Part shown: in pieces, positions 46,381 to 57,967 of the stretch
Position numbering within the stretch: position 1 is the first letter of the stretch
Layout of the letters: each line of letters begins with the position of its first letter
From: Dermatemys mawii
Taxonomy: Eukaryota; Chordata; Testudines; Dermatemydidae
Assembly (NCBI GenBank): GCA_007922305.1
Contig: ML677366.1
Span: 13,358,910 to 13,422,909 of the forward strand
Reading direction: 5' to 3'
DNA: 64,000 nt
Program-made: the position numbers and the translations under genes
The notes under the pieces: model-generated
Seen by the model: the letters and a program-made list of their open reading frames with translations, nothing else
The model's database searches: none
Told to the model about the DNA's origin: nothing

Positions 46381-46953
46381 GGTGAGTGTCCTGTGCAGGT
46401 GAGCTGGCCAAACAGGAAATGAAATTCAAATGTTCCCGGGGCATTTCCTGTCTACCTGGCCAGAGCAGCGAGTTAGGACTGCTGTCCAGAGCGGTCACAG
46501 AGGAGCATTGTGAGTGCTGTCCAGAGCGGTCACAATGGAGCACTGTGGGACAGCTCCCGGAGGCCAGTAAAGTCTGCATGCGTCCACACTAAGCCACAGT
46601 CGACCCAGAGACGTCGATTTAAGCGTTACTCCCTTGGTTTTGGTGGAGTACAGAAATCGATTTTGAGGGCCCTTTAAATCAACTTAAATGGCTACTGTAC
46701 GTGGACGGGTGCAGGGTTATGTCGATTTAATGGCACTAAAGTCGACATTAACTTGTAGTGTAGACCAGGCCAAAGACAGCACCTCCAGCAGCCCTTTATT
46801 ACTGCCTTGGAGCCTTACTCAATTCTGTCTCAAGAGAGAAGAGTGCAATTAATTATGTCACCATCACCATTTCCTGCAGCATAGCACCCCCTACCACTTG
46901 CTCTTTGCTAACTCAGAAGAGCTCCACCTATTTAGTCACTAATTCTGATATTT

Positions 46954-47030
46954 CCCGCAGTACTTGGCTTTTCCCTGGAGGACTCTTATCCAAGTACCAA
47001 CCTGGTCAACCCTTCTTAGCTTATAAACTC
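46954..47030 (-). repeat. 5S rRNA-derived relic (pseudogene or 5S-headed SINE)
   Basis: The minus strand reads AAGCTAAGAAGGGTTGACCA then GGTTGGTACTTGGATAAGAG and ...CCTCCAGGGAAAAGCCAAGTACTG. This matches in order the 3' half of vertebrate 5S rRNA (AAGCTAAGCAGGGTCGGGCC, TTAGTACTTGGATGGGAG, CCGCCTGGGAATACCGGGTGC). The 5' half is not clearly preserved. Confidence 0.65.
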
Positions 47031-47639
47031 TCTGATAATCAAAGTGAAACCTGGGTGTGAATTCCACATTGATCGAAAATGAGGAAAATCTTCCCATAAT
47101 CTTTGTGAGGTGGTAATTTCACATGGACATCTATGATCAAACTGCCGAGTTTTTCAGACTCCTCAGTTTCATACAGACCTTTGAGAACTGTTACATTTCA
47201 CAAGGCCCCCTCCATGTGAACTAAGTTTCACACAGTCTCCTGCATGTGAACCATTGAGTTTTGCATTACTGCAATAATTATTATTTTGATATTATTCTAA
47301 TTGGAATGTCTAAGGTGCTCATACTCATGATATCTGGGCATGTTATATGCACATCAGTTCCATCCCGCAAGAGGAACAAACTCCTCCATCTTCACTGAAT
47401 GAAATTGCTTAATAAGAGGAATTAGTAGATTAATCTCCCTGTGCATCTCATCTTTTAGGAGAAGGATCCCCAAAGGTGATCATGTCCTAAATATAGTAAA
47501 ACTTGGGCTCAAGACCTCAGGTTCATGTCTGCTAGGAATAAATTCCAAACTTGATGTCCCTCCACTGAGAAGATCCTGTTTGTAGGATTAGGATCTTGAA
47601 AAGAGCTTGGTATTGGGTAGCTGTATGGTAAATCAGCTG

Positions 47640-47725
47640 TAAAATCAGTTAGTCTTAAAGGTGCCACAGGACTCTTTGTCACTTCTGCAATTCCAGACTA
47701 ACACGGCTACCTCTCTGATTCTGTA
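47640..47725 (-). repeat. Fragment of the 19338-19497 repeat family
   Basis: GTTAGTCTTAAAGGTGCCAC, AGGACTCTTTGT and CAGACTAACACGGCTACCTC (plus strand) match the reverse complement or inverted arm of the element in MFGE8 intron 6. Confidence 0.65.
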
Positions 47726-50715
47726 ATTTAGGGTTAGCCTTGCAAAGCGGAGCATAACCTTGGCAGAGTCAGGCTCACACTGAAATCAGTTTGCTACGGA
47801 GTCAGCTCCATTACTTATTTCTCCTGATTGTTGTATTAATTTGACACAATGGCAACATAGGGATCTGACAGAGTTTGCAAAAGGATAACTATTACTCATG
47901 CAAATACAGGTAGGGCTAGTTCCAGTCCTGCTGCATATTTCTACAGCTACCGTGGTGTGATTTCCTGGGATGATTGTTCTGCCCCCTGCTGGGATTTTGT
48001 GGAATTGTTTCAGTGAAAGAACAGGAAAGTTCCCTGATATATTTATTATGGAAGATTTGGTAACGCCTCCATAGTTCAGGCTGCATTGAGCTTTTCATTT
48101 AAGCAGGACTGAAATCCCTGTTTCACTCTCCACATTTACCACCATTCATATGGCAACTTTTCTAGAGACAATATTGACAAAACTCAATCAGTTCCAAAAT
48201 TTGGCACTGACGGTCTCGCTTGTTGGGCTTCCTGTAGCTAGACAATCATAGTCATCCCAAACGCCCAACTTCACAGAAACACAGACCAATGTCAGCTAGG
48301 CTACTTAGAACTAAGCAGAAGATAACTGGTATGTGAAGTCTGGTTCTATTTGGGTTTAGGTGGAGCCTATTCCTCCTGTAAAGGCCAATCCTTCCCTGGT
48401 TCCTAATAAACCTAAATTCCGCCTTGTTACATTATTGACTCACTCATGCATTGAGACCTTGCGGTTCTGCCTGTCTGACCAGCCCTGCACATGGAACCAG
48501 AAGCATTGTAAAAAATGCTACCATGGCATGACTAGATACTTCTTTTTTCCACACACAACCCTATCTATGAACACAGACTTTTTCATGTACAAATAGCACA
48601 TTATATGCTTTGCCCCTATGCCTATGTCTACCGGGTACACATCTTTATCTATCTGAGTAAGGATGTGCAGTGCTTGTGAAGAACTAGCCATGTGTGTTGC
48701 AGGTGGCTCTGTACTGGAATGGAAAATGAGGTTGCTGAGGAATCTGGTGTGTGTGTCTGGGTAGTAGGGCCCACGATCTGAGGTCGATGTGGAGAGGAGT
48801 GTTGGCTGAACGGATGTTTTCCTGGCTGTTGCAGTGGTTGCATTGCTATAAAATACACCTGAGCAGAATGCTTGCTAGGGCATTACTGGTTTTGGTGTGG
48901 CTTATCTCAGGGAAGGGCTGGGAGCAAACTCCTCTCTTACTGGCAATGAAGGAGAGTCCTGGAAAATAAACCAAACACTCACCCCAAAGCATTTGACTTA
49001 TTAGTGCCACAGAGGCACCAGGCACCAGTACTTATGATGATGGATTTGTTAGGCTGCCAGGAGCACCAGAAAGCAGGAGCCAAGTGCACCACAGAGACAG
49101 GAATTTGGATGTCCCTGGACTTGTGCCCATCTCTCCCACCCAGAAACACTGCTGAAGACCACAGAACATCCAGGGTGGGACTAGCCCTTTAAGAAGCTCA
49201 TGCACACCCACCCACCTACCCTCCATCCCACCTCTACTGCCCTCAGAAAGGATTTAGCAGTAGTTGCTGTCTGGAGAACCCAGGAGTTGTGCCTTTACTG
49301 GCCTGGGAGTCATGGATCTTGCAGGGGAGAGACTGCCTTGCTGGCTCAGTGAAGCAAGGGCTGACACTCAACTGGACGGCATTTCTGTCGGTCTGTAACA
49401 CTGTAACTTTTGAATGCAGCAGCCAAGCAATTTTTAAATGTCAACGAACAGTCTGTGCCTCAGCGGGCAGAACCCTATTAATTTGGGACTAAATCAAAAA
49501 AACAGAATGGGAGAAATTGGGGAGCGCAGGGAGCTGTTGGCATCTGGTTAGCAGAGGCAGCAGCTTCAACTGTCTCTGGCATGGTGAGGAGAAGGGAGAC
49601 CCTGGTCTGGGGGGCAGGAGGGATTAGGGGGCACACCGGTCCCCAGCACAGGTGAGAAAACTGGGGAATTTGGAGTGTCACCCTGTCTGGAGTTGGTTCT
49701 CAACCGAGAGTGCCAGTCTCAGGACAGACTTTCAAGAAGCAGCACAGAGACCCCAAACTGGTTGTGTTTGTATGTTCCATAATTAGATCTCACCCTCCCC
49801 GAAATAAGTGTGATTTCCTAAAGTACTATGACAGTCTTACCATGGAGTCACAGACAGTTCCCTTGGCCATTCCAGTTTGTTTTGCCACTCAGGCAAAATT
49901 GACTTAGTGTTAGTTGGTTGCTATACACCAAAGAGCACAAAGTAATCTGGTTGCTTCTAATCCCAAGAGACCAGTCACTTATCCCAGGTTAATTTGTACC
50001 TCAGATCTCACACCAAAGACAACGCTGAAAACCACTCCTATAATTAACTCAAGATTTAAGCATTTAAGCAAGCAGGTTCTAGTAAGACCCACACATATCA
50101 TACTGTGCTACCCCTCTGGAGGGAAGTCAAAAGCATAGAGCTGCTGGCATGGGGCAGCCCAACCCTTTCCAAATAGGGAGGCTGCCTTGAAATCGGACAC
50201 CTCACTCCTACTCTTCATTTACGAGGTTTTTTTAGGCAGCTGCTCAGATGGCATTTCCTGAGAGCTGCACAGACTCAGCCTAGGCTCCTAGCCAGGCAGC
50301 TCCACCCGCCTGTACCACACTGCTTGTCAAAACACAGACAGGAGTAGTGCTGGGCTAATCAACACAAGGATTTGACCTTAGCAACATTGGCTCATACCAC
50401 TTATGGGCAGGAGGGGGCAATTTCCCCAACACACATGAGCTGTGGGGCCATTTTAACATACTGCAGGCTCATTTATCTTCAAACACCTGTTGCCTCCTTC
50501 CCAGCATATCCCTGTTCCTGAGACCCTGTGCCTGTTCCCTTGGAAAACTGCAGTCGCCCAAACCTGCAGATGCTGCAGGTAAACAAACCATCCCAGCCTG
50601 TCAGGGGCTTTCCCTGACAGGCCGCTTTCCAAAAGTTGCCGATCCCTGATTTACATTGTTGTGGTGGATTCTCCATCACTGATAATTTTAAAATGTTTTT
50701 ATGAAAGTTCTATTC

Positions 50716-51135
50716 CAGAAATTACCTGAGAGAAGTTCCAGGGCCTGTGTTATGCAAGAGGTCAGACTAGATCAGGGGTAGGCAACCTATGGCATGGATG
50801 CCGAAGGCGGCACGCGTGCTAATTTTCAGTGGCACCCACTCTGCCTGGGTCCTGGCCACGAGTCCTGGGGCTCTGCATATTAATTTAATTTTAAATGAAG
50901 CTTCTTATACATTTTAGAAACCTTATTTACTTTACATATAACAATAGTTTTGTTATATGTTATAGACTTAGAGAAAGAGACCTTCTAAAAACATTAAAAT
51001 GTCTTACTGGCACGTCAAACCGTAAATTGGAGTGAATAAATGAAGACTCGGCACACCACTTCTGAAAGGTTGCCAACCCCTGGACTAGATGATCACAATG
51101 GTCCTTTGGCCTTGGAATTTATGAATCTATGAAAA
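50716..51135 (+). mobile_element. CR1-like LINE tail, split by a hAT insertion
   Basis: GGCCTGTGTTATGCAAGAGG TCAGACTAGAT is followed, after the insertion at 50773-51082, by GATCACAATGGTCCTTTGGC and an AATCTATGA end, the CR1-type 3' tail seen across turtle genomes. Confidence 0.7.
50773..51082 (+). mobile_element. Non-autonomous hAT element nested in a CR1 tail
   Basis: Starts CAGGGGTAGGCAACCTATGG and ends AGGTTGCCAACCCCTG, inverted termini. Perfect 8-bp target duplication GACTAGAT on each side. Removing one copy with the element restores the CR1 tail. Same family as 14870-15450. Confidence 0.9.
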
Positions 51136-51169
51136 AAAACACTGGAAAAGGACTTGGCCTAAACAATCT

Positions 51170-51673
51170 TGTAGGAGATTGGGGAATGCTCATTAGTTAA
51201 GTCTAGGCTCTAGAAAGCATGTTATGATTTTATTTTATACGTAACCATTTGTTTCCAATATCCTCATTCTCTAGCACTTGAATCTCTGTTTTTTAATAAT
51301 AAACTTATTCTTGTTTTCACTCTACATCTATCTAAGTGCTGTCTGTTAAGTAGAGTGAGGATCCTGAGTTGAATCTTACAAGCTAGTGTAGTGGGTCCTA
51401 TTCCTGCGAGTTCAGTGGAACAGGGGCTGAGAACTCCAGAGGGACAATTGGAGGATGGTGGTTGGGGTGTGCCTATCGTTAACCCATACAGAGAGAGTGA
51501 GGCCTGCGGAAGCCTTGAAGGCAGGACTTGTGTTGCCAGGGGCTGGTGGTTGTATTGCCAGAGGCTGGTGGTTTCGGGGAGCTAATCCCTGGCAGGCACA
51601 GACAAGACTTCCTCCTGCTAAGGGAAGGTGGTGGCGAGGTGCCTCTCAAGGTTGGCTAACTCTGGGAAGTGTC
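51170..51673 (+). mobile_element. Possible solo LTR of an endogenous retroelement
   Basis: AATAAA at 51298-51303 is followed by CTTATTCTTGTTTTCACTCT, a layout like LTR R/U5 regions. The far end GGGAAGTGTCACA resembles an LTR 3' end. No terminal duplication or paired LTR is seen. No viral coding sequence is present. Confidence 0.4.
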
Positions 51674-52349
51674 ACAACTTGCCTTTTGGGGGCAGGGGTG
51701 TCTGAGCTCCGCTCCTTACCCCCTCATGCTATCTGGGATATGGGGGGCTTGCCTCTCTGAGGGTGTCTGAGCCCCATGCCCTCGCTCCTCTGTGTGTGTC
51801 AGGATCTTGGGCCTCCTGCCCAGCTACAGGGTCTGACTCCCCTCCATTCTTCCTGTCACGTGAGCTAGATTTGGGAGAGACTTGCCATTCTGGGGGCATC
51901 TGAGCCCCTCCCCCCCAGGTGAGCTGGCCTCTGCAATCCCTTGTTGAGGGGCATCATCAAAGAGAGCAGAGTTAAGGTTATGTGAGTGTTTACCTCAACT
52001 CTGTATTTCCTGATTTTCCGAAGTTTGAGTTTGCTGAACTCTACATTCTGGCAGGGCGTGAACAGTCACTGGGCAACCTTGACTCTGTGTTAAGCTGTAA
52101 TAGCGTACAAAGAGGGCAGGGACCAGTGATCATCTAATCTGCCCTCTTGTATGACACCAGTCATAGGACTTCATGGACTCCTTTTCCCTTTTGGGTCTAC
52201 AGAAAGCACTGCTTAAGGACTCTGCTACGCTTTTCTAAAATAATTGTCAAGCTGTTTGCCCTGCGTCCAGTGACAAGTCAAAGCACGCTTGAAATTAATT
52301 GGGCTGGAATCACATTTAACCAGGGCCGAAACTCTGTTTTCAAACCTAG

Positions 52350-52565
52350 TTAAGGCTATGGCCATTCTACGCAGCTTTTAGTGACACGGCTGTGCCGCTA
52401 CAGCCATGCCACCAAAAGGCGTGCAGTCTAGCCACTGTTTGTCGTCGGCAGGAGAGAGCTCTCCTGCTGACAAAAACATTTTCCACCCACAACGAGCAGC
52501 ATTTTTTTTAACACTTCTGAACGACAAAAGTTTTGTCTTTCAATTGCAGGAGTAGACAAAGCCTA
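52350..52565 (+). mobile_element. DNA-transposon MITE fragment (TCTACGCAGCTTTTAG type)
   Basis: Contains CTACGCAGCTTTTAGTGACA, an AGGAGAGAGCTCTCCTGCTG palindromic centre and GGAGTAGACAAAGCC at the right. This pattern is common in turtle MITEs, probably Harbinger-related. Confidence 0.5.
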
Positions 52566-52687
52566 AAACAACAGCACAGATAGTATCTTAAGGCCATATT
52601 TTAGCTTGGTTGTAAATATAATTTGACCACATCCACACAGACAGGCCAATTCAAAACTAATTCTGTTATAATCCAGTTTGGTGAGAG

Positions 52688-53129
52688 CATAGGCATCAAC
52701 TTCCTGCAGTGCAGATGGCGGCTTGCGCCCCGCTGCCCTTGGTCCCGCCCCAACTCCACCCCTTCCCCACTCCCTTTCCCCGCCCCCATTCCAACTCCTT
52801 CCCAAAAGTCTCCGCCCCAACTCCACCCCCTCCCTGCCCCTATTGGACCCCTTCCCCAAATCCCTGCCACAGCCCCACCTCCTCCCCTGAGCGCGCCATG
52901 TTCCCCGTTTCCCCCTCTTCCTCCCAGCCATGCAAAACAGCTGTTTCGCGAGCAAATGCTGGGAGGGAGCGTGGAGAAGCAGGAACCGGTGGCACGCTCA
53001 GGGGAGGAGGCGGAGGCAGAGCAGAGGGGAGCTGGAGTGGGGCAGGGAGCTGCCGGTGGGTGTTCTGCACCCACCAGTTTTTCCCTGTGGGTGCTTCAGC
53101 CCTGGAGCACCATGGAGTCAGTGCCTATG
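52688..53129 (-). mobile_element. Non-autonomous hAT element, CATAGGCAC family, long copy
   Basis: Starts CATAGGCATCAACTTC and ends GGAGTCAGTGCCTATG, inverted termini. Flanks GGTGAGAG and GGTGAGAA differ at one of eight bases. The C-rich interior produces spurious ORFs on both strands. Confidence 0.85.
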
Positions 53130-53340
53130 GGTGAGAAAGAGAAGTTTTTGAGCCACACAGCAATTTTTCAGGTCTGGGAAAAGGAACTCCCAGCATCCCA
53201 GTAAAATGCAAGGTGGAACAGATTGTTGAGCAAAGTGGTTAGCACATGTAATAGGAGACCATTCAAGGTAGAGTGAGCCATTAATACCAGAGCAGTTGTA
53301 GGACAAAAAGAGGGGATTCATGGCTTACAGTGTGGCATTT

Positions 53341-53493
53341 TGCCATGAGGCACTTTCTCAGACCTGAAGCAGAGCTCTGTGTGGCTCAAAAGCTTGTCTG
53401 TCATCTGCAGAGGTTGGTCCAGTAAAAGATATTACCTCACCTACCTTGTCTCTCTAGTATCCTGGGACTGACACAGCTACAACTACATGGCAT
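53341..53493 (+). repeat. Interspersed repeat, class uncertain
   Basis: Contains CAGACCTGAAGCAGAGCTCT, CAAAAGCTTGTCTG, TGGTCCAGTAAAAGATATTA and TGACACAGCTACAACTACA, an ordered set I recognise from reptile genomes. The layout resembles the 19338-19497 element but the class is unknown. Confidence 0.5.
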
Positions 53494-54847
53494 TTAACCA
53501 CCATTTTTTCATAGTGGGGACGTAGATGCTTAAAAGAAGATGATAGGGACCACAGAGACCACAGATCAATGGCAGATTTCCCAAAGTAAATAGTGCAGGA
53601 TTGGACCTTTAGCAAGGAATCCAGAGCTCATCACTGGCAAGGAGAAACCTCAGAGCCATAGTTAGGATTGTGGTTGGTTTTATGCTGATTTTTTTCAGTT
53701 GAGCAATTCCCATTTGTCTGTTTCTAGAGCTATCTTCCTAATGATGACTCAGTTCTTACGAGTTAGTCATCCCTCCGGATACACAAATCTTTGGAAAATG
53801 TGACTAGTTGCTTGAGAGCTTACTTTGTGTGGGGAGTTTAAACTGTAAGTAAACAAAGGAAGAAAAATGTCTGAAATCAGAGAATTTTTTTCTAACTAAT
53901 TTTGTAAAGTGACCATGATATTAACATAGCTAGGAGCAGATGTTGTTAGGAATCTAACATTTGTCTTGCAATGGGGTCCTTTTGTGAGGTTAGTAGAAAA
54001 GTAGCTTTGTAAACTTCATACTGTGGGGCTCTTTATTTGTTTTCTCTACTTATTTGTTATCTGTCTTCCCGATCTTGTGGGCTCACCTTAGCTATCAAAA
54101 GCAGATTTTGCTAACAAGTTCCACCTGGCATCAGAAAACCAGGTAGTCTCTTTCTACCTCCTACAGCATTGCCAGTAATAAAGATCCTGTTGTCAGAACT
54201 CAGCTGTCAATTCTGTTGGTGATGCCTGAGACAGACTAGATCCCAGGTTGTTCTCACATAGTTAAACTCTCAGTGCTACCAAGAGTAGACATTTATGTGC
54301 CAGTAATAAGTAGTGAGCATGTATGACTCACTTGTGAGCATACGTGACTCAAAGATATGCACAGGGACTGGTGTTTGAATAAGCAGATGCCATTTTGATA
54401 GTTGCTATTCTGCCTACAGTACACTCAATCTCATTTTATGGGCTAGTAATAATATATAGCACTGACGACTTGTCTAGGGACTGTGTATAGTAGTTTAAAC
54501 CACACTGTAAACATTAATAAACCAATCCATTCCCACATCCCCCCAAATTAGTAAAGTTTATCCTTGCTTTAAGGATGGGAAAATTGAGACACAAGGGCTC
54601 TGCGGCTACATGGAAGATTTCTGAAATTCACTCACCTATTGCATCCCCATAGGTGGCTTCAGCATTAGGAGCATTAATACAGACATGCTACCAGCATCCT
54701 GATCACACTGGTTAAAATGCAAAGCCAGCAACTGTCAGTGTCTATCTATACTGGGTGCACTCACTCTTACTTCCACTGGTCAGATTGTACTCATGCTAGA
54801 ACACTGGTGAGTACAATTTGCCTAAATTGTAAGAGTCTGTAATAAAT

Positions 54848-55715
54848 GGGTGGGGGTTAGCTCCTTTTTGTGGGCATCAAGCCTTTTGGTAGCTGTTCTC
54901 AACTTGCTTTACCTGGGTTAACAAGCCCACAGGTAAAAGGAAAGGAGTGGGCACCTGATCAAAAGAGCCAATGGGAGGGCAAGAACTTTTTTAAAATTGG
55001 GAAAAAAACTTCCTGTTGTCTGTGTGTTCTTCTTCAGGGAAGAGGGGAAAAGAGAGCAGTTATGCTATAAGAAGCTTTAAGCCAGGTATGATAAAAGATC
55101 AGACCATACATAGAACTACTTATTTGGAACCCCCAAATGTGTAAGGATATCAGAAATGTTTAGAAAGATGTGATTAGGATTATTTCTTTTATTTCTTATT
55201 GGCTTGTGGACTCCTCTGTGCTAACCCCAGATGCTTTTGTTTTGCTTGTAACCTTTAAGATGAACCTCAAGAGAGCTATCTTGAGGCTTAAGTTTTGTAA
55301 TTGGTCTTTTAAGAGATATCAAAAAGCCTAAGTTCCAAATGTATTTCCTTTTTGGATTTAATAAAATTTACCTTTTTTAATGACAGGATTAGACTTTGTC
55401 TCCCTAAGAGGTTTGTGCACATGTTTTTAATTAGCTGGTGGCAACAACTAATTTACTTTGTTTTCTTTCTCAACTCTTCCCCAGAGAGGGATGAAAGGGC
55501 TTGAGGGGACCTCACAGGAATTCCCAAGTACACCTTCTTGGGTCCCAAGGCGTTTGCATTTGGGTGGTGGCAACGTTTACCAAGCCATAGTCAAAAAAAA
55601 GTTGTAACCTTGGAAGTTTAATAGAAGCCTGGAGTGGCAAGTATTAATTTTTAAAATATTTGCAGGTCCCCACCTTCTGCACTCGAAGTGCCAGAGTGGG
55701 GAATCAGCCTTGACA
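54848..55715 (+). mobile_element. Solo LTR of an endogenous retroelement
   Basis: AATAAA at 55360-55365, followed by ATTTACCTTTTTTAATGACA, is a poly(A) region. GCTGGTGGCAACAACTAATT and CACTCGAAGTGCCAGAGTGG with end AATCAGCCTTGACA are strings I know from turtle LTRs. It ends in CA at 55715. The left end is approximate (TGGGGGTTAGCTCC). No second LTR and no internal viral gene occurs in the window. Confidence 0.65.
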
Positions 55716-55899
55716 GGGGCACTTCTCAAATCTACTTAGACTTGAATAGTCTTAACATTACAAATGCATTAAATTCAGATGTAAACTAAAAGATTCATTA
55801 TCAGACAAGAACTGAATTCATTGGTCTGTGTTTCTCCAAAGCAGCTAATTGGAAGAACTTTGTGCCTAAAGAACAGGATCGAGAGTGAGAGCCGCATTT

Positions 55900-56035
55900 T
55901 GTGCCCTAGCTGCCACTGACTCCCGGGGTGAGTTAGGCAAGTCACTTTGCCTATCTGTGCCTCAGTTTCCCTCTCTGTGGAATGGGGCCAACAATCATGA
56001 CTATCTCCTGTAGGTGTCATAAGGATTAATCAGTG
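55900..56035 (+). repeat. MIR SINE
   Basis: GAGTTAGGCAAGTCACTTTG, CTGTGCCTCAGTTTCCCTCT, GTGGAATGGGG and GTCATAAGGATTAA appear in MIR order. Confidence 0.8.
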
Positions 56036-57589
56036 TTTCCAGAGGCCTGCATCCACAAAGCTATTTAGGCTCCCAATTTCCACTGAAATCACTTGAAGTT
56101 AGGAGATTAAATACCTCAGAGGATCTGGGTCAGACAGCTTTGTGATCGTCAGATGAAGATAGCTTTGGAAATACAAGGCATTATTATAGTATAAAGTTTT
56201 AAACATAGTAGCAGAGGGAGAGAGCAATGAGAGGCACAGGCCAAGGAGAAAAAAACAGCTGAACTGAGCTGAAGGGTCACTGTGAAGAAGAAATGGCCAG
56301 GGAGGGAGGCTGTTCTGAACATTGGGAGCTGCAGAAAGAGAAATGATGCTTGCCCCATTCCCAGCTTCCCTTCTGAGCTGTTCGTTGTAATGGTTCTCAT
56401 TTGGAATCATTTTGGTCTGCGATGGTGAGTGTTGCATACTAAGGTCTGGGATTCACAGACAGGATACAAGGATGCCTGTTTTGGGGAGCCTGTAGCTTGT
56501 CTCCTTTAAGCACAGAGAATAAAAGTGCCTCTTCCAAGTGCATCTGTCTTCTGCTCACAGCAGCCACTTCCCTCACTGGAAGACCTCTGTCAGCTCACGT
56601 GTCTCTTCACTGGGATGAATAATGGAGCTGCTTGTCACTCACTGCTCTTTGCCCCACCTCACCATACAGCACATGGACTCTCTGCACATAGATGGGAGGA
56701 GACTGACACCCATTGGACAGAAGCCTTTCTCCACAGCACATGAGCTGCCACCTGCAAGAACTGAGCAGCTGCGCTTAAAGGGGAAGAGCACAAACTGACA
56801 GGATGAAACCCGATGCATGAAAACCTAAGACACTAAATGGGGACCCAACGGGAAAGTCCATGCCAATTCCTGAACCAAGCCCCTTGTCTGGGACCCCTCA
56901 GGCTGAAGTCCAATGCCAAACTGCAGACTAATGGGCTGACAGCAAACCATTGTCCTCCCCTAGAACCCTGCCGTTCAAAAGCTGATAGTAAACCAGGACT
57001 CTTAGCTGCCAGCTAAGGGCCTGATGCCAAAGCAGGACCACCAGATGGGACTGAGTGGGGTAAAGCCTTGCCCCTCCATCATGACAGAGGGTGACCAGGC
57101 CAAAGCTGAATGAATGGGTGGCACTGTGACCTGTTGGATGGGATGGCAGCACCACTCAGATCAGACAGGGCAGCTGTGCCATCATGAAAGGTAGCCAGAC
57201 CAAACCTGAGTGCTGCTGGGATCTCTCACATCAGATCGCCCTGCCTAGAGTGGGAGGCTGGGCCCACCTCTGCAGGATCAGAAGCACGGCTGTGGGGGTG
57301 AGGATGGGGCGGACTCGCTCTCCAGCCTGGGCCCCCCAGCTGCAACAGCCCCCACTCCAACCCAACTCTGGGAAATCCTGGATCCAGGCTCAGACTAAAG
57401 GCCTGGCACGGAGCTGGGGTCCTCATGCAGGGGCTGGGTAGGGAGCCAGGCCACTGGGCTCGCAGTTATATAGGTGGGGCCCTGCCGGGAGCAACCCCGC
57501 CCGTGTAAAAGCCAGGCCCTGCCGGTGACTCAAGAACACGCCACCTGCTCCCCAGGCCCTACCCCTCCCTTTCACCACCCACCTGTCAT

Positions 57590-57785
57590 AAAGCCAATGG
57601 CAGTCACCGCCCACCTCTGACTGACAATGACTAGACGCCAATGGAAGCCAAAGATCCGCCTTAAGTGCGCCACAAGCAGCCAATAGCTGAGCAGCTACGA
57701 GCGTTTCCGCACCCCCCCCCGTCGGCCTGCTGGCCAATCTCAAGCCGTGTGTGGGGAGAGTGGCGAGACCAATCCCCAATCGAAT
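57590..57785 (+). promoter_or_regulatory. CCAAT-box promoter of a plus-strand gene (probably ABHD2)
   Basis: Six CCAAT pentamers on the plus strand at 57594, 57638, 57680, 57734, 57769 and 57776, just upstream of a CpG-dense block and a donor-ended exon. Clustered CCAAT boxes bind NF-Y in TATA-less housekeeping promoters. No TATA box is seen. Confidence 0.6.
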
Positions 57786-57799
57786 TGCACGGGAGGTTG

Positions 57800-57898
57800 C
57801 TAAGGGGTAGTTGGTAGCGGGGCCGGCTCGGCTGCAGACCGATGGGAACGGGAGCCGGAAGCGTCGAGAACCGCGACCGGGCTGGGCCTAGAGCACAG
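57800..57898 (+). other. Candidate non-coding first exon, probably ABHD2
   Basis: GC-rich sequence ending GAGCACAG|GTGAGG (donor at 57899) directly below the CCAAT cluster. The only ATG (57842) opens no recognisable protein. In human, ABHD2 lies next to MFGE8 in the opposite orientation and starts with non-coding exon sequence, so this is the expected site. The ABHD2 coding start was not found before 64000. The 5' boundary is a guess. Confidence 0.45.
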
Positions 57899-57967
57899 GT
57901 GAGGCGGGCAGGGCGGGGAGACGGGTAGCGACCCCTCTCCCGGCCATCTCGTGAGGGGAGGGGGCGC

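Larger units (their letters stand above)
43433..46771 (+). mobile_element. PIF/Harbinger DNA transposon, nearly full structure
   Basis: Left end GGTATGTCTGCACTACAA and the reverse complement of the right end (GGTCTACACTACAAG) form terminal inverted repeats, followed by ATGTCGA blocks at both ends. AAA on each side (43430-43432 and 46772-46774) is a possible 3-bp target duplication, the length expected for the superfamily, though TWA is the usual sequence. It encodes a transposase (plus strand, one frameshift) and a second protein on the minus strand. Confidence 0.88.
46775..50700. other. Intergenic DNA between the Harbinger element and the CR1 tail
   Basis: No gene recognised. Contains the 5S-derived relic, a reptile repeat fragment (47640-47725) and otherwise unassigned sequence. 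Confidence 0.45.
53500..57440. other. Intergenic DNA before the second CpG island
   Basis: No gene recognised. Contains an LTR (54848-55715), a MIR (55900-56035) and a repeat-like AGAGGATCTGGGTC block near 56040-56130. A weak MIR-like trace lies at 54545-54615. Confidence 0.45.

Noticed and set aside
48240..48350. Possible second 5S rRNA-like relic
   Set aside because: Only short matches (GAACTAAGCAG and AACGCCC) in rough order. This is too weak to separate from chance.
52563..53204. Overlapping ORFs of up to 193 codons on both strands
   Set aside because: They are the C-rich interior of a hAT element (52688-53129). The proline-rich or glycine/arginine-rich translations are by-products.
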